A program made the translations under genes and the position numbers. Positions 7,339 through 14,631 of a DNA stretch of 34,053 nt are shown here, piece by piece (position 1 is the first letter of the stretch; the number at the start of each line of letters is the position of its first letter). Source of the stretch: SKLM01 sp964514285 (GTDB lineage: Bacteria > Chloroflexota > Anaerolineae > B4-G1). The stretch lies in the NCBI GenBank assembly GCA_964514285.1, contig CAZEQC010000038.1, positions 1-34,053 on the forward strand, written 5' to 3'. The notes below the pieces were generated by a model. That model saw nothing but the letters and a program-made list of their open reading frames with translations. It was not told the DNA's origin and did not search any database.

Positions 7339-7670
7339 GCGCCCTCCTCGACGTCGGGCTCGGCCTGGGCGTCAGGCCCGGCATCAGCCGCTCTCTCCAC
7401 GTCGCGATCCCGCCGAGGCGCACCGGTCAGCACGTCCTCCAGGTCCCGCTGCACCTCGCGCAGGTTCACGCCGGTCGCCTCGGCTCCCTCCTCGGCCGCC
7501 TGAACCTCAGCCTGCAGCGCGGTGGTGAACTCCCGCGAGAGATCGCGCAGCTGACGCGAGTAGTGACCCAGGGTGCGGGCTATCTCCACCATCCGCTTCG
7601 GCCCGGCGACCAGGATGGCGATGAGCAGGATCAGGACGAGCTCCCACGGGCCGACGTTCAGAAAATCCAC
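7335..7670 (-). CDS. tatB: Tat translocase TatB-like (TatA/B family) subunit
   Basis: A 111-residue protein starting at GTG, with AGGAAG about six bases upstream. Residues 1-24 form the single membrane span (VGPWELVLILLIAILVAG). The hinge GPKRM and the amphipathic helix MVEIARTLGHYSRQLRDLSREF follow, then an acidic, charged tail. A Gly-Pro hinge rather than Phe-Gly, and a long second helix, fit TatB better than TatA. TatB forms the signal-peptide receptor with TatC. Its stop overlaps the tatC start by four bases. No separate short TatA is present here; one would be expected elsewhere, or this protein serves both roles as in some minimal Tat systems. Confidence 0.88.
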   Translation of the reverse strand: MDFLNVGPWELVLILLIAILVAGPKRMVEIARTLGHYSRQLRDLSREFTTALQAEVQAAEEGAEATGVNLREVQRDLEDVLTGAPRRDRDVERAADAGPDAQAEPDVEEGA

Positions 7671-7716
7671 AACTACTTCCTCTTCCTAGCTCTAAGAGCC
7701 GCTCTTGGAGCCGCTC

Positions 7717-8172
7717 TCATGCCTGCCCGGCGGCCTCGGCGATGGCGTCTCTCTGGTCCACCAGGCTGCCCAAGACGCCGTTGACGAACCGCGGGGCGCT
7801 GTCGGAGCCGAAGCTCTTGGCCAGCTCGACGGCCTCGTTGATGGCCACCTTGACGGGGGTGCGGCCATCGATGGCGAACTCGAAGATGGCCATACGGAGG
7901 ATGTTGCGATCGATGTAGGCCATCTGCTCCAGAGGCCACTCGGGCGCGTGCCGATGGATGAAGGCGTCGAGCACGTCGTGGTGCTGGAGCACGCCGCGCA
8001 CCAGGTGGCGGGCGAAGTCCGCGTAGTTGGGTGGCAGTTCATTGGCCAAGAGCCGTTGGTAGAGCACGACGTCGGGCGCATGGGACGCGCAGTCGATCTC
8101 GTACAGGGCCTGCAACGCCAGAATCCGCGACTGGCGTCGCCCCTTCACCGGAACGTCCCGCTGGCCGCTCAA
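7717..8172 (-). CDS. nusB: Transcription antitermination factor NusB
   Basis: A 151-residue all-helical protein. It matches the NusB pattern: RRQSRILALQALYEID at 12-27, the central LVRGVLQHHDVLDAFI, the conserved IDRNILRMAIFEF, then VAINEAVELAKSFGSDSAPRFVNGVLGSL. NusB binds boxA RNA with S10 (NusE) during rRNA antitermination. The frame starts at TTG (8172), six bases after the stop of the upstream Asp23 gene; a GTG at 8148 (VKGRRQSR) is an alternative and neither has a strong ribosome binding site. Coupling to the Asp23 gene is likely; asp23-nusB pairs are common in Firmicutes-like clusters. The call is firm and the exact start is not. Confidence 0.95.
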   Translation of the reverse strand: MSGQRDVPVKGRRQSRILALQALYEIDCASHAPDVVLYQRLLANELPPNYADFARHLVRGVLQHHDVLDAFIHRHAPEWPLEQMAYIDRNILRMAIFEFAIDGRTPVKVAINEAVELAKSFGSDSAPRFVNGVLGSLVDQRDAIAEAAGQA

Positions 8173-8178
8173 GGGTGA

Positions 8179-8505
8179 TCAGGCGAAGACGACGTCCTCG
8201 ATGTGCACGTCGACGGCCTGAACGTTGACGCCCACCATATCCTCGAGCGCGCGCGTGACCTCCGCCCGGATCTTGCGGCCGACGCTCAACATATTGACGT
8301 CGGGGTCGGTCATCACGTAGATCTCGACGTAGACCTGGTCGTCGACCACCTCGACCCGCACGCCACTGGCCTGCAGCAGGCGCCCCATGCCTGGCGGCGC
8401 CACCAGGCGAGCCACGCCCGGCACAGCCAACGCCGTCAGCCGAGCGGTGGTCACCAGCACCTCCGACGCAACGCTGATCTTGCCCAATTCCGCTTGTGTT
8501 TCCAT
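8179..8505 (-). CDS. Asp23/Gls24 family envelope-stress protein (YqhY-like)
   Basis: A 108-residue protein matching the Asp23/Gls24 domain: GKISVASEVLVTTARLTALAVPGVARL in the N-terminal half, then VEVVDDQVYVEIYVMTDPDVNMLSVGRKIRAEV and the closing strand VNVQAVDVHIEDVVF. Family members are small, abundant proteins linked to cell-envelope or alkaline stress; in Bacillus the YqhY paralogue sits with acc genes and nusB and affects lipid synthesis. Here it lies directly before nusB and about 235 bases after fabG, which fits that context. A second paralogue is at 17444-17797. The start ATG has GAGGC nearby and GGGA further up. Molecular function remains unclear in the family. Confidence 0.88.
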   Translation of the reverse strand: METQAELGKISVASEVLVTTARLTALAVPGVARLVAPPGMGRLLQASGVRVEVVDDQVYVEIYVMTDPDVNMLSVGRKIRAEVTRALEDMVGVNVQAVDVHIEDVVFA

Positions 8506-8585
8506 GCCTCGTTCGTCCCTTTCTTTTGCCGTCAGCTGTTCACCTCTCGGCCCTCACGCTCTGGCCGGACTGGCCAGCCTTCTGC

Positions 8586-8694
8586 CCGGGCGGGACGTCC
8601 CGCCCGGCGGCCTTCCCACCCACGATCCGGCGACGGCAGCAGCACGTGCGTGGGCGAGTCTGGGAGGCCCACGCGGCGGTTTGCGAATCCGCCG
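8586..8694. repeat. Cluster of one 22-bp palindrome and two hairpins
   Basis: Between fabG and the Asp23 gene (both minus strand), 8586-8607 is a perfect 22-base palindrome of the form CCGGGCGGGAC/GTCCCGCCCGG. An 8-bp stem at 8648-8674 (GCGTGGGC/GCCCACGC) and a 6-bp stem at 8674-8694 (CGGCGG/CCGCCG) follow. There are no T-runs, so they are either a weak terminator for fabG, an operator, or RNA structure ahead of the Asp23-nusB unit. Confidence 0.55.
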
Positions 8695-8740
8695 GGAGCA
8701 ACAGGTGAAAACAGGGGTATAGCTGCTCTCGCCGGAGCGG

Positions 8741-9490
8741 CTAGCCCTGCATCACCAGGCCGCCGTCGACGGTCAGCACCTCGCCGGTGATGAAGGAGGC
8801 CAGATCGGAGGCCAAGAAGGCCACCGCGTGGGCGATTTCCTCCGGTTGGCCCATGCGGCCCAAAGGGGTCGCCTCCACACCCCGCTGCTTCAGGTCCTCG
8901 GATAGATCGGCCGTCAGATCTGTGAGGACGAACCCGGGCGCGACGGCGTTGACGGTGATGCCGCGCGCTCCCAGTTCCTTGGCCAGGCTCTTGGTGAAGC
9001 CGATGACGCCGGCCTTGGAGGCGGCGTAGTTCGTCTGCCCACCCTGGCCGGCGATGCCGGATACCGAGCTGACGTTGACAATCCTTCCCGAGCGCTGACG
9101 CATCATCTTGCGCGCCGCGGCCTTGCAGCAGTTGAAGACCCCCTTTAAGTTGGTCCGCAGCACCACGTCCCAGTCCTCCTCGCTCATCAGCATGAGGAGC
9201 TGATCCCGCGTCGTTCCAGCGTTGTTCACAAGTATATCGATACCGTCGAAAGTGTCAATTGCCGCCTCAATGAGCTGGGCGGCCTGATTCAGGTCGCCGA
9301 CGTCGGCCTGGACGGCGACGGCCTGGCCGCCCTGCCCCTCGATGGCCGCCACCACGTGGTTGGCCGCGTCGACGCTGCTGCGGTAGTTGACCACGACGCT
9401 GGCGCCGCGACGGGCCAGCTCCAGCGCGATGGCGCGCCCGATGCCGCGGGAAGCGCCGGTCACGACAGCGACTTTGCCCTGCAGATTCAT
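8741..9490 (-). CDS. fabG: 3-oxoacyl-[acyl-carrier-protein] reductase FabG
   Basis: A 249-residue short-chain dehydrogenase that reduces 3-oxoacyl-ACP with NADPH in fatty-acid elongation. The start MNLQGK (9490) is preceded by GGAGG at five bases; an in-frame ATG four codons earlier carries that site inside it and is less likely. The TGASRGIG cofactor loop (11-18), NNAG (89-92), N114/N115 region, active-site Ser in VNVSSVSG (about 142), Y155 and K159 (NYAASK) and the C-terminal GEVLTVDGGLVMQG are all present. It sits downstream of fabD and rpmF on the same strand, separated from fabD by a repeat-bearing gap of 226 bases. No fabH, fabF or acpP is in the window. Confidence 0.95.
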   Translation of the reverse strand: MNLQGKVAVVTGASRGIGRAIALELARRGASVVVNYRSSVDAANHVVAAIEGQGGQAVAVQADVGDLNQAAQLIEAAIDTFDGIDILVNNAGTTRDQLLMLMSEEDWDVVLRTNLKGVFNCCKAAARKMMRQRSGRIVNVSSVSGIAGQGGQTNYAASKAGVIGFTKSLAKELGARGITVNAVAPGFVLTDLTADLSEDLKQRGVEATPLGRMGQPEEIAHAVAFLASDLASFITGEVLTVDGGLVMQG

Positions 9491-9536
9491 GGTTTCCTCC
9501 ATCGCACGTTCGTCTCAGTCGCTCTCTTCGCACCAC

Positions 9537-9615
9537 GAACGGCTGAAGCCGTTACTACAGAATAGAACGGCTGAGGCCGCTACTACGGAATGGAACGGCT
9601 GAGGCCGTCATAGAT
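9537..9615. repeat. 28-bp tandem repeat, about 2.8 copies
   Basis: Units start at 9537, 9565 and 9593 with a 28-base period. The first two are near identical (GAACGGCTGARGCCGYTACT and on); the third is cut off after about 23 bases. Each unit contains a hairpin AACGGC-TGAR-GCCGTT, perfect in the first copy. It lies in the fabD-fabG gap next to a back-to-back pair of the dispersed hairpin family. Confidence 0.85.
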
Positions 9616-9624
9616 TAGGGCCTT

Positions 9625-9651
9625 GCTCGCGCTGGATAGCCATAGCCAGCG
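9625..9651 (-). repeat. Dispersed hairpin repeat, copy 2 (minus orientation)
   Basis: On the minus strand: CGCTGGCTA, TGGC loop, TATCCAGCG (one mismatch), then CGAGC. It faces away from the copy at 9660 on the other strand, nine bases away, forming a back-to-back pair. Confidence 0.55.
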
Positions 9652-9659
9652 TTCTCGAC

Positions 9660-9683
9660 GGGATCTGACGATCCCTGGCGAGC
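9660..9683 (+). repeat. Dispersed hairpin repeat, copy 3
   Basis: GGGATC, TGAC loop, GATCCC (9660-9675), followed by the tail TGGCGAGC. The tail and the following GTG match the copy at 30646. Confidence 0.65.
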
Positions 9684-9716
9684 GTGTGAATGGAGACGGG
9701 GTTCTGTTGGGATGGA

Positions 9717-10673
9717 CTAGGCATCCTCGTCCTCCACGGGCAATGGCCCGGCCCCCTCGGCCAGGGCGTCGGCAGTGGCGATGCGCTCCACCGATCGATC
9801 GATGCGGCGCAGCAGGTTGGTGAGCACGTTCTTCGGCCCCACCTCGACGAAGCAGTCGACGTCCTGATTCAGAAGCCAGGTCATCGACTCGGTCCAACGG
9901 ACGGGCGAGGTGAGCTGCCGCCCCAGCGCCTCGCGGATGGCGTCGGGGTCGGTCAGCGGGCGGGCGACGGCGTTGACGACGATGGGGACCTGCGGTTCCC
10001 GCAGGGGAACCTCTTCGAGACGCCGTCGAAAGGCCTCGGCGGCCTCGGCCATCAGGGGGGAGTGGGCCGCGATGCTCACGGCGAGGCGAATGGCCCGCCT
10101 GGCCCCGCGGGCCTCGGCGGCCGCCACAGCCTCCTCCAGCGCCGTCACCTGGCCGGAGATGACCACCTGGCCGGGACAGTTGTCGTTGGCCACGCCGACG
10201 TAGGCGCCGCGCTCCTCGCGGACCTCGGCGCAGGCCTCCTCCAGGGCCGCGCGCTCCAGGCCTAGGATGGCGGCCATGCCGCCCGGGTTCCGCTGGCCCG
10301 CCTCCTTCATCAGACGGCCGCGCTCGCGCACCAGGGCCAGCGCCGGTTCGAAGGCGAGGGCACCGGAGGCCACCAGGGCGCTGAACTCCCCCATGCTGTG
10401 GCCGGCCACGTAGGCGGGGGCCGGAAGGCCGCGGCGCTCCAGGGCCCGCAGGGCGGCCACGCTGGAGGTCAGGAGGGCCGGCTGGGTGTTCACCGTGTCG
10501 TCGAGGGCCTCGGCAGGCCCTTCGAAGCAGAGCTGGGACAAAAGAATGCCCAGGGTATGATCGGCCTGGGCAAAGGTATCGCGGGCTATGGGATAGGCGT
10601 CAGCCAGATCCTGCCCCATCCCCACATATTGAGAGCCCTGTCCTGGAAACAGGTAGGCGCACTTACGTGCCAA
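9717..10673 (-). CDS. fabD: Malonyl-CoA:ACP transacylase FabD
   Basis: A 318-residue enzyme that moves malonyl from CoA to acyl carrier protein. It opens YLFPGQGSQYVGMG (7-20). The nucleophile is S93 in GHSMGE, R118 lies in the ALVRERG segment, and H204 in AAHSPLM completes the catalytic pair. The conserved late motif FVEVGPKNVLTNL is present. The start is TTG at 10673, supported by GAGGGAG three bases upstream; no better start exists. Length is typical (about 310). It follows rpmF by 57 bases, probably on the rpmF transcript. The plsX and fabH genes that often sit between rpmF and fabD are absent. Confidence 0.95.
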   Translation of the reverse strand: MARKCAYLFPGQGSQYVGMGQDLADAYPIARDTFAQADHTLGILLSQLCFEGPAEALDDTVNTQPALLTSSVAALRALERRGLPAPAYVAGHSMGEFSALVASGALAFEPALALVRERGRLMKEAGQRNPGGMAAILGLERAALEEACAEVREERGAYVGVANDNCPGQVVISGQVTALEEAVAAAEARGARRAIRLAVSIAAHSPLMAEAAEAFRRRLEEVPLREPQVPIVVNAVARPLTDPDAIREALGRQLTSPVRWTESMTWLLNQDVDCFVEVGPKNVLTNLLRRIDRSVERIATADALAEGAGPLPVEDEDA

Positions 10674-10730
10674 TGGCTCCCTCGCTAGACTGTTAACGAC
10701 AAGCGAAACCGCGCGCTGCGTCGAGCAGCG

Positions 10731-10916
10731 CTACTCCTCTTCGATCTTAAGCACCTGTTCGCCGCGGTACGTGCCGCAGTTCATGCACACGTGATGCGGC
10801 CGCTTCGGCTCCCCACACCAATCGCAGGTGATCAGATTGCCGGGCTTGATCTTCCACTGGCTGCTTCGCTTGCGGCCTCTCGATTTCGAAATTCTAAACT
10901 TTGGAACAGCACCCAT
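10731..10916 (-). CDS. rpmF: 50S ribosomal protein L32
   Basis: A 61-residue protein with the L32 signature: MGAVPKFRISKSRGRKRSS, then CDWCGEPKRPHHVCMNCG, a four-cysteine zinc ribbon (C31, C34, C44, C47 approximately), and the tail YRGEQVLKI. It is part of the large ribosomal subunit near the exit-tunnel side. The zinc-binding form is the cysteine-bearing paralogue type. AGGAG (10926-10930) lies nine bases before the ATG, and a perfect-consensus promoter sits 50 bases upstream. FabD follows directly, an arrangement (rpmF before fatty-acid genes) seen widely in bacteria. Confidence 0.95.
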   Translation of the reverse strand: MGAVPKFRISKSRGRKRSSQWKIKPGNLITCDWCGEPKRPHHVCMNCGTYRGEQVLKIEEE

Positions 10917-10967
10917 AACTAAAGACTCCTTTTTCGATACGTCGGTATTGATCGTCCGCGTCGCGTA

Positions 10968-10996
10968 ATTATAGAGGCCGGGGGCCTACGTGTCAA
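10968..10996 (-). promoter_or_regulatory. Perfect-consensus promoter for rpmF-fabD
   Basis: On the minus strand TTGACA (10991-10996), exactly 17 bases, TATAAT (10968-10973). The predicted start near 10961 gives a leader of about 45 bases with a good ribosome binding site. The spacer is C/G-rich. Strength fits a ribosomal protein gene. Confidence 0.85.
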
Positions 10997-11097
10997 GGAC
11001 AGGGAGCTGATCGCCGTGCCCTCATCCGTTCGACCGGGCTCACGCCGAAGGCTCGAGGCGAGAGGGGCACCAGACGCCAGATTCCCGGCCAGAGTCC

Positions 11098-11121
11098 GAC
11101 CCCGAGGCGGGGTCTGCGAGC
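11098..11121. repeat. Hairpin with GAGC tail, possible terminator
   Basis: GACCCC, loop GAGGC, GGGGTC (11098-11114), then TGCGAGC. It lies just past the end of the coiled-coil gene and could stop its transcript, although no T-run follows on the minus strand. The tail resembles that of the dispersed hairpin family but the loop differs. Confidence 0.35.
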
Positions 11122-11143
11122 AGCAGGAAGGGCAAGCCTCTGC

Positions 11144-11671
11144 TCATTCCGCGGCCTCCCCGCCCGGCGACGGCTGCCCGTGCTCCGACCGGCCGGAGGA
11201 GGGCACCGCCGCTCCCTCCTGCCCCCTCTGTCTCGACTCGACGGCCCGGAGCCCGTTCTCGATGACGGTCAGGGCCCGCCTGAGATCCTCCTCCAGATCG
11301 CAGAGGACGTCGAAGGCGTACTCATCTGCCCCGGCGACGATCTTCCGCGCCTCCTGCCGGGCCTGCTCGCGGATCAGCGTCGCCTCCTCCTCGGCAGTCT
11401 TGGCGACGCTGTGCGTGGCGGCCAACTCCGCGGCCTCCTGTTGGGCGAGCTTGATGATGCGCTCGGCCTCCTCGGTGGCCTGGGCCTTGGTCCGCTCTTT
11501 CTCTCGCAGGATGCGCTCGGCGCGTCGCATCTCGTCGGGTATGGCGATGCGCATCTGATCAATCAGAGGCCAGATGCGGCGCTCGTCGACGACCCGCAGG
11601 TCGCTGAAGGGCACCCGCCGGCCCTCCTTGATGATCTCCTCCAGGCGGTCGATCAGGTGCAGGATATCCAT
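11144..11671 (-). CDS. Coiled-coil protein, ATP-synthase-b-subunit-like, unknown function
   Basis: A 175-residue soluble protein, rich in Glu, Arg and Ala. Residues 1-48 are MDILHLIDRLEEIIKEGRRVP and a conserved-looking DERRIWPLIDQMRIAIPDE segment. A long heptad-like helix at about 48-115 (RRAERILREKERTKAQATEE and on) resembles the F-type ATPase b subunit stalk, and a shorter helix (DEYAFDVLCDLEEDLRRALTVIENGL) follows. The last 30 residues are low-complexity and Gly/Ser/Pro-rich. There is no membrane span, so it is not a true ATP synthase subunit. It lies 15 bases after coaD, at the end of the asp23-fakA-degV-recG-coaD run. Homologues beside coaD are a recurring arrangement in this phylum as far as I recall; function is unknown. 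Confidence 0.75.
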   Translation of the reverse strand: MDILHLIDRLEEIIKEGRRVPFSDLRVVDERRIWPLIDQMRIAIPDEMRRAERILREKERTKAQATEEAERIIKLAQQEAAELAATHSVAKTAEEEATLIREQARQEARKIVAGADEYAFDVLCDLEEDLRRALTVIENGLRAVESRQRGQEGAAVPSSGRSEHGQPSPGGEAAE

Positions 11672-11686
11672 GGCAGCCTCCGTTCT

Positions 11687-12214
11687 CTAGTCCCGTAGCG
11701 AGACGACGGGTACCGGCTCGTGATTCTCCTCTCGCTCGCGGCGCTTTGCCGCGAGGGCGCGGGCGACGTGGGGCGGCACCATGCCGTCAACCTCCCCGGA
11801 CAGCAGGGCCACCTCTTTGACGATACTGGAGCTGAGGAACGCGTGGGTCTGCCGCGTCATCAGGCAGACGAATTCAATCTCCGGAGCCAGCTGGCGGTTG
11901 GTCAGGGCCATCTGATACTCCAGCTCGAAATCGGAGATCACGCGCAGCCCCCGCACGATGGCCTGAGCGCCGACCTCGCGAGCGAACTCCACCGTCAAGC
12001 CGCCGTAGGGGGCGACACGAACGTTGGGGAGGTCGTCCAGGGCCTCCCGCGCCAGGCTGACACGCTCCTCGACGGTGAACATAAGATCCTTGGCGGGGCG
12101 GTCATAGACCGCCACGACCAGATTCTCGAAAAGGTTCGACGCTCGCGTCGCGATGTCGATGTGGCCCAGATGAACGGGGTCAAACGTCCCGGGGTAGAGT
12201 GCCGTTCGAATCAA
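11687..12214 (-). CDS. coaD: Phosphopantetheine adenylyltransferase
   Basis: A 175-residue enzyme joining ATP and 4'-phosphopantetheine to dephospho-CoA, the penultimate CoA step. The nucleotidyltransferase motif YPGTFDPVHLGHID (7-20) includes T10 and H18. The substrate-binding segment VRGLRVISDFELEYQMALTNRQL and the ISSSxxKE-like SSSIVKEVA are present. The start is TTG: its first three bases overlap the recG stop in a TTGA junction (12211-12214), with AGGAGG about ten bases upstream inside recG. This argues for translational coupling. The C-terminus (REREENHEPVPVVSLRD) is slightly longer than usual. CoA supply connects with fabD and the fatty-acid kinase genes nearby. Confidence 0.95.
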   Translation of the reverse strand: MIRTALYPGTFDPVHLGHIDIATRASNLFENLVVAVYDRPAKDLMFTVEERVSLAREALDDLPNVRVAPYGGLTVEFAREVGAQAIVRGLRVISDFELEYQMALTNRQLAPEIEFVCLMTRQTHAFLSSSIVKEVALLSGEVDGMVPPHVARALAAKRREREENHEPVPVVSLRD

Positions 12215-14628
12215 CTGATCTCGCCTCCTCGCTCTAACAGTCGCTCCACGCGCCGAGCCAGAAGGCGATGCGCTGGATCGGCGAGCTCTGGATCGGTCTC
12301 GAAGAATCGTCGGGCGGCCTCACGGGCCTTCTCCACCAGGCGAAGGTCGGCGATGTCGGCCAGCTCCATTCTGAGGACAGCGCCCGACAACCCGGATTGG
12401 CGGGTGCCCAGGAACTCGCCGGGGCCGCGCATCTCCAGATCCTTGCGCGCCAGCTCGAAGCCATCGTTCGTGGCCTCGACCGCTTTCAGCCGCTCTCGGG
12501 CCCGTTCGGAGGACGAATCGGAGACCAACAGACAGTATGAGGCGTGCTCCCCCCGGCCCACGCGACCGCGGAACTGGTGGAGCTGCGCCAGGCCGAAGCG
12601 ATCCGCCCCCTCGATGAGCATGACGGTGGCATTGGGCACGTCGATGCCCACCTCGATCACGGAGGTGGCGACCAGCACGTCCAGCTCCCCTCGCGCGAAG
12701 CGGGCCATGGTGGCCTCCTTCTCCTCGCCCGTCATCCGCCCGTGCAGCAGGCCGAGGGTGAGATCGGGGAAGATCCGCTCCTGGAGCCGCTCGTACTCCT
12801 GCACGGCGGCCTTGGCCTCCACCTTGTCCGATTCCTCGACCAGGGGGCAGATGATGAAGGCCTGACGCCCCTTCTCCACCTGGCTGCGCACGAAGGCGTA
12901 GGCCCGTGTCCGCTCGTCCGGCAGGAGCCAGCGGGTCTGCACGGGCTCCCGGCCGGGCGGCATCTCATCGATGATCGAGACGTCCAGATGGCCCCAGACC
13001 GTCAGCTGGAGGGAGCGGGGGATCGGCGTGGCGGTCATGACCAACAGATGGGGGTTATACCCCTTCTGCCGCAGGGCGCCGCGTTGACGGACCCCGAAGC
13101 GGTGTTGCTCGTCGACGACGGTCAGGACCAGCCGGTCGAAAGCCACGTCCTCCTGGATCAGGGCGTGGGTGCCGATGACGACGTCGACGGTCCCGTCGGC
13201 CAGGCCGGCGTAGACCTGCTCTCGCTCCTGCCCGGTGACGCTGCCGGTGAGCAGGGCGACGGTCACGTCCCGGTCGAGGGTCTCTTCGAGCAGACGGCTG
13301 ATGGTCTGGAAGTGCTGCTCGGCCAGGATCTCGGTGGGGGCCATGAGGGCTGATTGGGCCCCGGCTGCCGCGGTGAGCGCCATGGCAGCGGTAGCCACGA
13401 CCGTCTTCCCGGAGCCCACGTCGCCCTGGAGCAAGCGCGTCATGGGCTCCTCCGAACGGAGGTCATCGACGATCTGTTGGAGGGAGCAGCGCTGGGGCTG
13501 CGTCAGTTCGTAGGGCAGCCGGCCGACGAAAGCGTCCAGCACCTCATCGTCCACCGGGACGGGCTGGCCTGGCTCCGACTGCCATTCGCGTCGGACCATC
13601 AGCAGGGCCAGCTGGAGCACGAACAACTCATCGAAGGCCAGGCGCCGGCGCGCCCGCTTGAGAAGATCCTGACTGTTGGGAAAATGGGCCTGCAGAATAG
13701 CCGTCTCCAGGTCGAGCAGGCCCTCGGCCTGTTGCACGGACGTTGGCAGGTAGTCCGGCAGGCGGCGGGCCCAGTAGGTGACGGTGCGCTTCATCCGCCG
13801 CCGCATCCACCGGGCGCTGATGCCCTCGGTGAGGGGGTAGACGGGCACGATGCGGTTGGTGTGGAGCAGTTGCTCCCGCAGGGGTTCCCACTCGGGCGAG
13901 GTGAAGCAGAGCCGGCCCAGATACTCGTCGACCTCGCCGCTGACCACGATTTGCTGGCCGGGCTTGATCTTGTTGGCCAGGTAGGGCTGGTTGAACCAGG
14001 TGACCTCCACCGCCCCCGTTCCGTCGGCCAGGGTGGCCTTGAAGATCGGCTGCCCGCTGCGGGTTTTGCGCAGGTTGGCCTCGCGGACCCGGGCGATGAT
14101 GGTCACCTCCTCGCCGTAGGTGAGACGATTGATGGGCTTGAGCTGCGAGTAGTCGTCGTAGCGGCGGGGCAGAAAGGTGAGCATGTCGCGAACCGTGTGG
14201 ATGCCCAGCCGGGCGAACCGCTCCGAGCGCTTGGGGCCGATCCCGTGCAGTTCTGTGATCGGAGAGTCGAGGCCGGGACGCTCACTGGAGGAGGTGGTTT
14301 GCCTCGTCCGTCGCTTGGATCGCGGCGGCGACTTTTTCTGCGAGGACGACTGGGCCGGCTCGGGCCGACTGGGCCGCCGCCGGACGACACCCTGCAGGAC
14401 GATGAAGGCCTCTCGCCGGGCGGTGGCGTCGGGGAGGTCGCTGTAGGTCCGCAGACGCTCGGCGATCTCCTCTATCCACGCCGAGGCGTCGGGCCCGAAG
14501 GCCACCTGGGCCTCCTGGGTCCACGTCTCGGCGTAAGACGCCAAACCACCGACGACGGCCTGATCCTGATGCTTCTCCGCCTCCAGTTCGAGGATCTTGA
14601 TAAGCTTCTCGACAGGCTTTGTCGTCAT
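12211..14628 (-). CDS. recG: ATP-dependent DNA helicase RecG
   Basis: An 805-residue branch-migration helicase that remodels stalled forks and Holliday junctions. A wedge domain begins near 122 (DSPITELHGIGPKRSERFARLGIHTVRDML), with an OB-fold around 170-260. Helicase motifs follow: Walker A GDVGSGKT with K408, DEQHRFG (the DExH box), MTATPIPRSL, VATSVIEVGIDVPNATVM and QFRGRVGRG, then the RecG C-terminal FELARKDLEMRGPGEFLGTRQSG. About 120 residues precede the wedge: a helical region (1-85) and an Arg/Ser/Lys-rich linker (86-118). Thermotoga RecG also has an extra N-terminal domain. It lies three bases after degV and overlaps coaD. Confidence 0.96.
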   Translation of the reverse strand: MTTKPVEKLIKILELEAEKHQDQAVVGGLASYAETWTQEAQVAFGPDASAWIEEIAERLRTYSDLPDATARREAFIVLQGVVRRRPSRPEPAQSSSQKKSPPRSKRRTRQTTSSSERPGLDSPITELHGIGPKRSERFARLGIHTVRDMLTFLPRRYDDYSQLKPINRLTYGEEVTIIARVREANLRKTRSGQPIFKATLADGTGAVEVTWFNQPYLANKIKPGQQIVVSGEVDEYLGRLCFTSPEWEPLREQLLHTNRIVPVYPLTEGISARWMRRRMKRTVTYWARRLPDYLPTSVQQAEGLLDLETAILQAHFPNSQDLLKRARRRLAFDELFVLQLALLMVRREWQSEPGQPVPVDDEVLDAFVGRLPYELTQPQRCSLQQIVDDLRSEEPMTRLLQGDVGSGKTVVATAAMALTAAAGAQSALMAPTEILAEQHFQTISRLLEETLDRDVTVALLTGSVTGQEREQVYAGLADGTVDVVIGTHALIQEDVAFDRLVLTVVDEQHRFGVRQRGALRQKGYNPHLLVMTATPIPRSLQLTVWGHLDVSIIDEMPPGREPVQTRWLLPDERTRAYAFVRSQVEKGRQAFIICPLVEESDKVEAKAAVQEYERLQERIFPDLTLGLLHGRMTGEEKEATMARFARGELDVLVATSVIEVGIDVPNATVMLIEGADRFGLAQLHQFRGRVGRGEHASYCLLVSDSSSERARERLKAVEATNDGFELARKDLEMRGPGEFLGTRQSGLSGAVLRMELADIADLRLVEKAREAARRFFETDPELADPAHRLLARRVERLLERGGEIS

Positions 14629-14631
14629 CGG

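Noticed and set aside
9537..9615. CRISPR array
   Set aside because: The 28-base units are directly adjacent with no spacers, and no cas genes are present.
12200..12215. GTTCGAATC resembling a tRNA T-loop
   Set aside because: It is the coaD start region in a coding context, and no acceptor or anticodon stems surround it.
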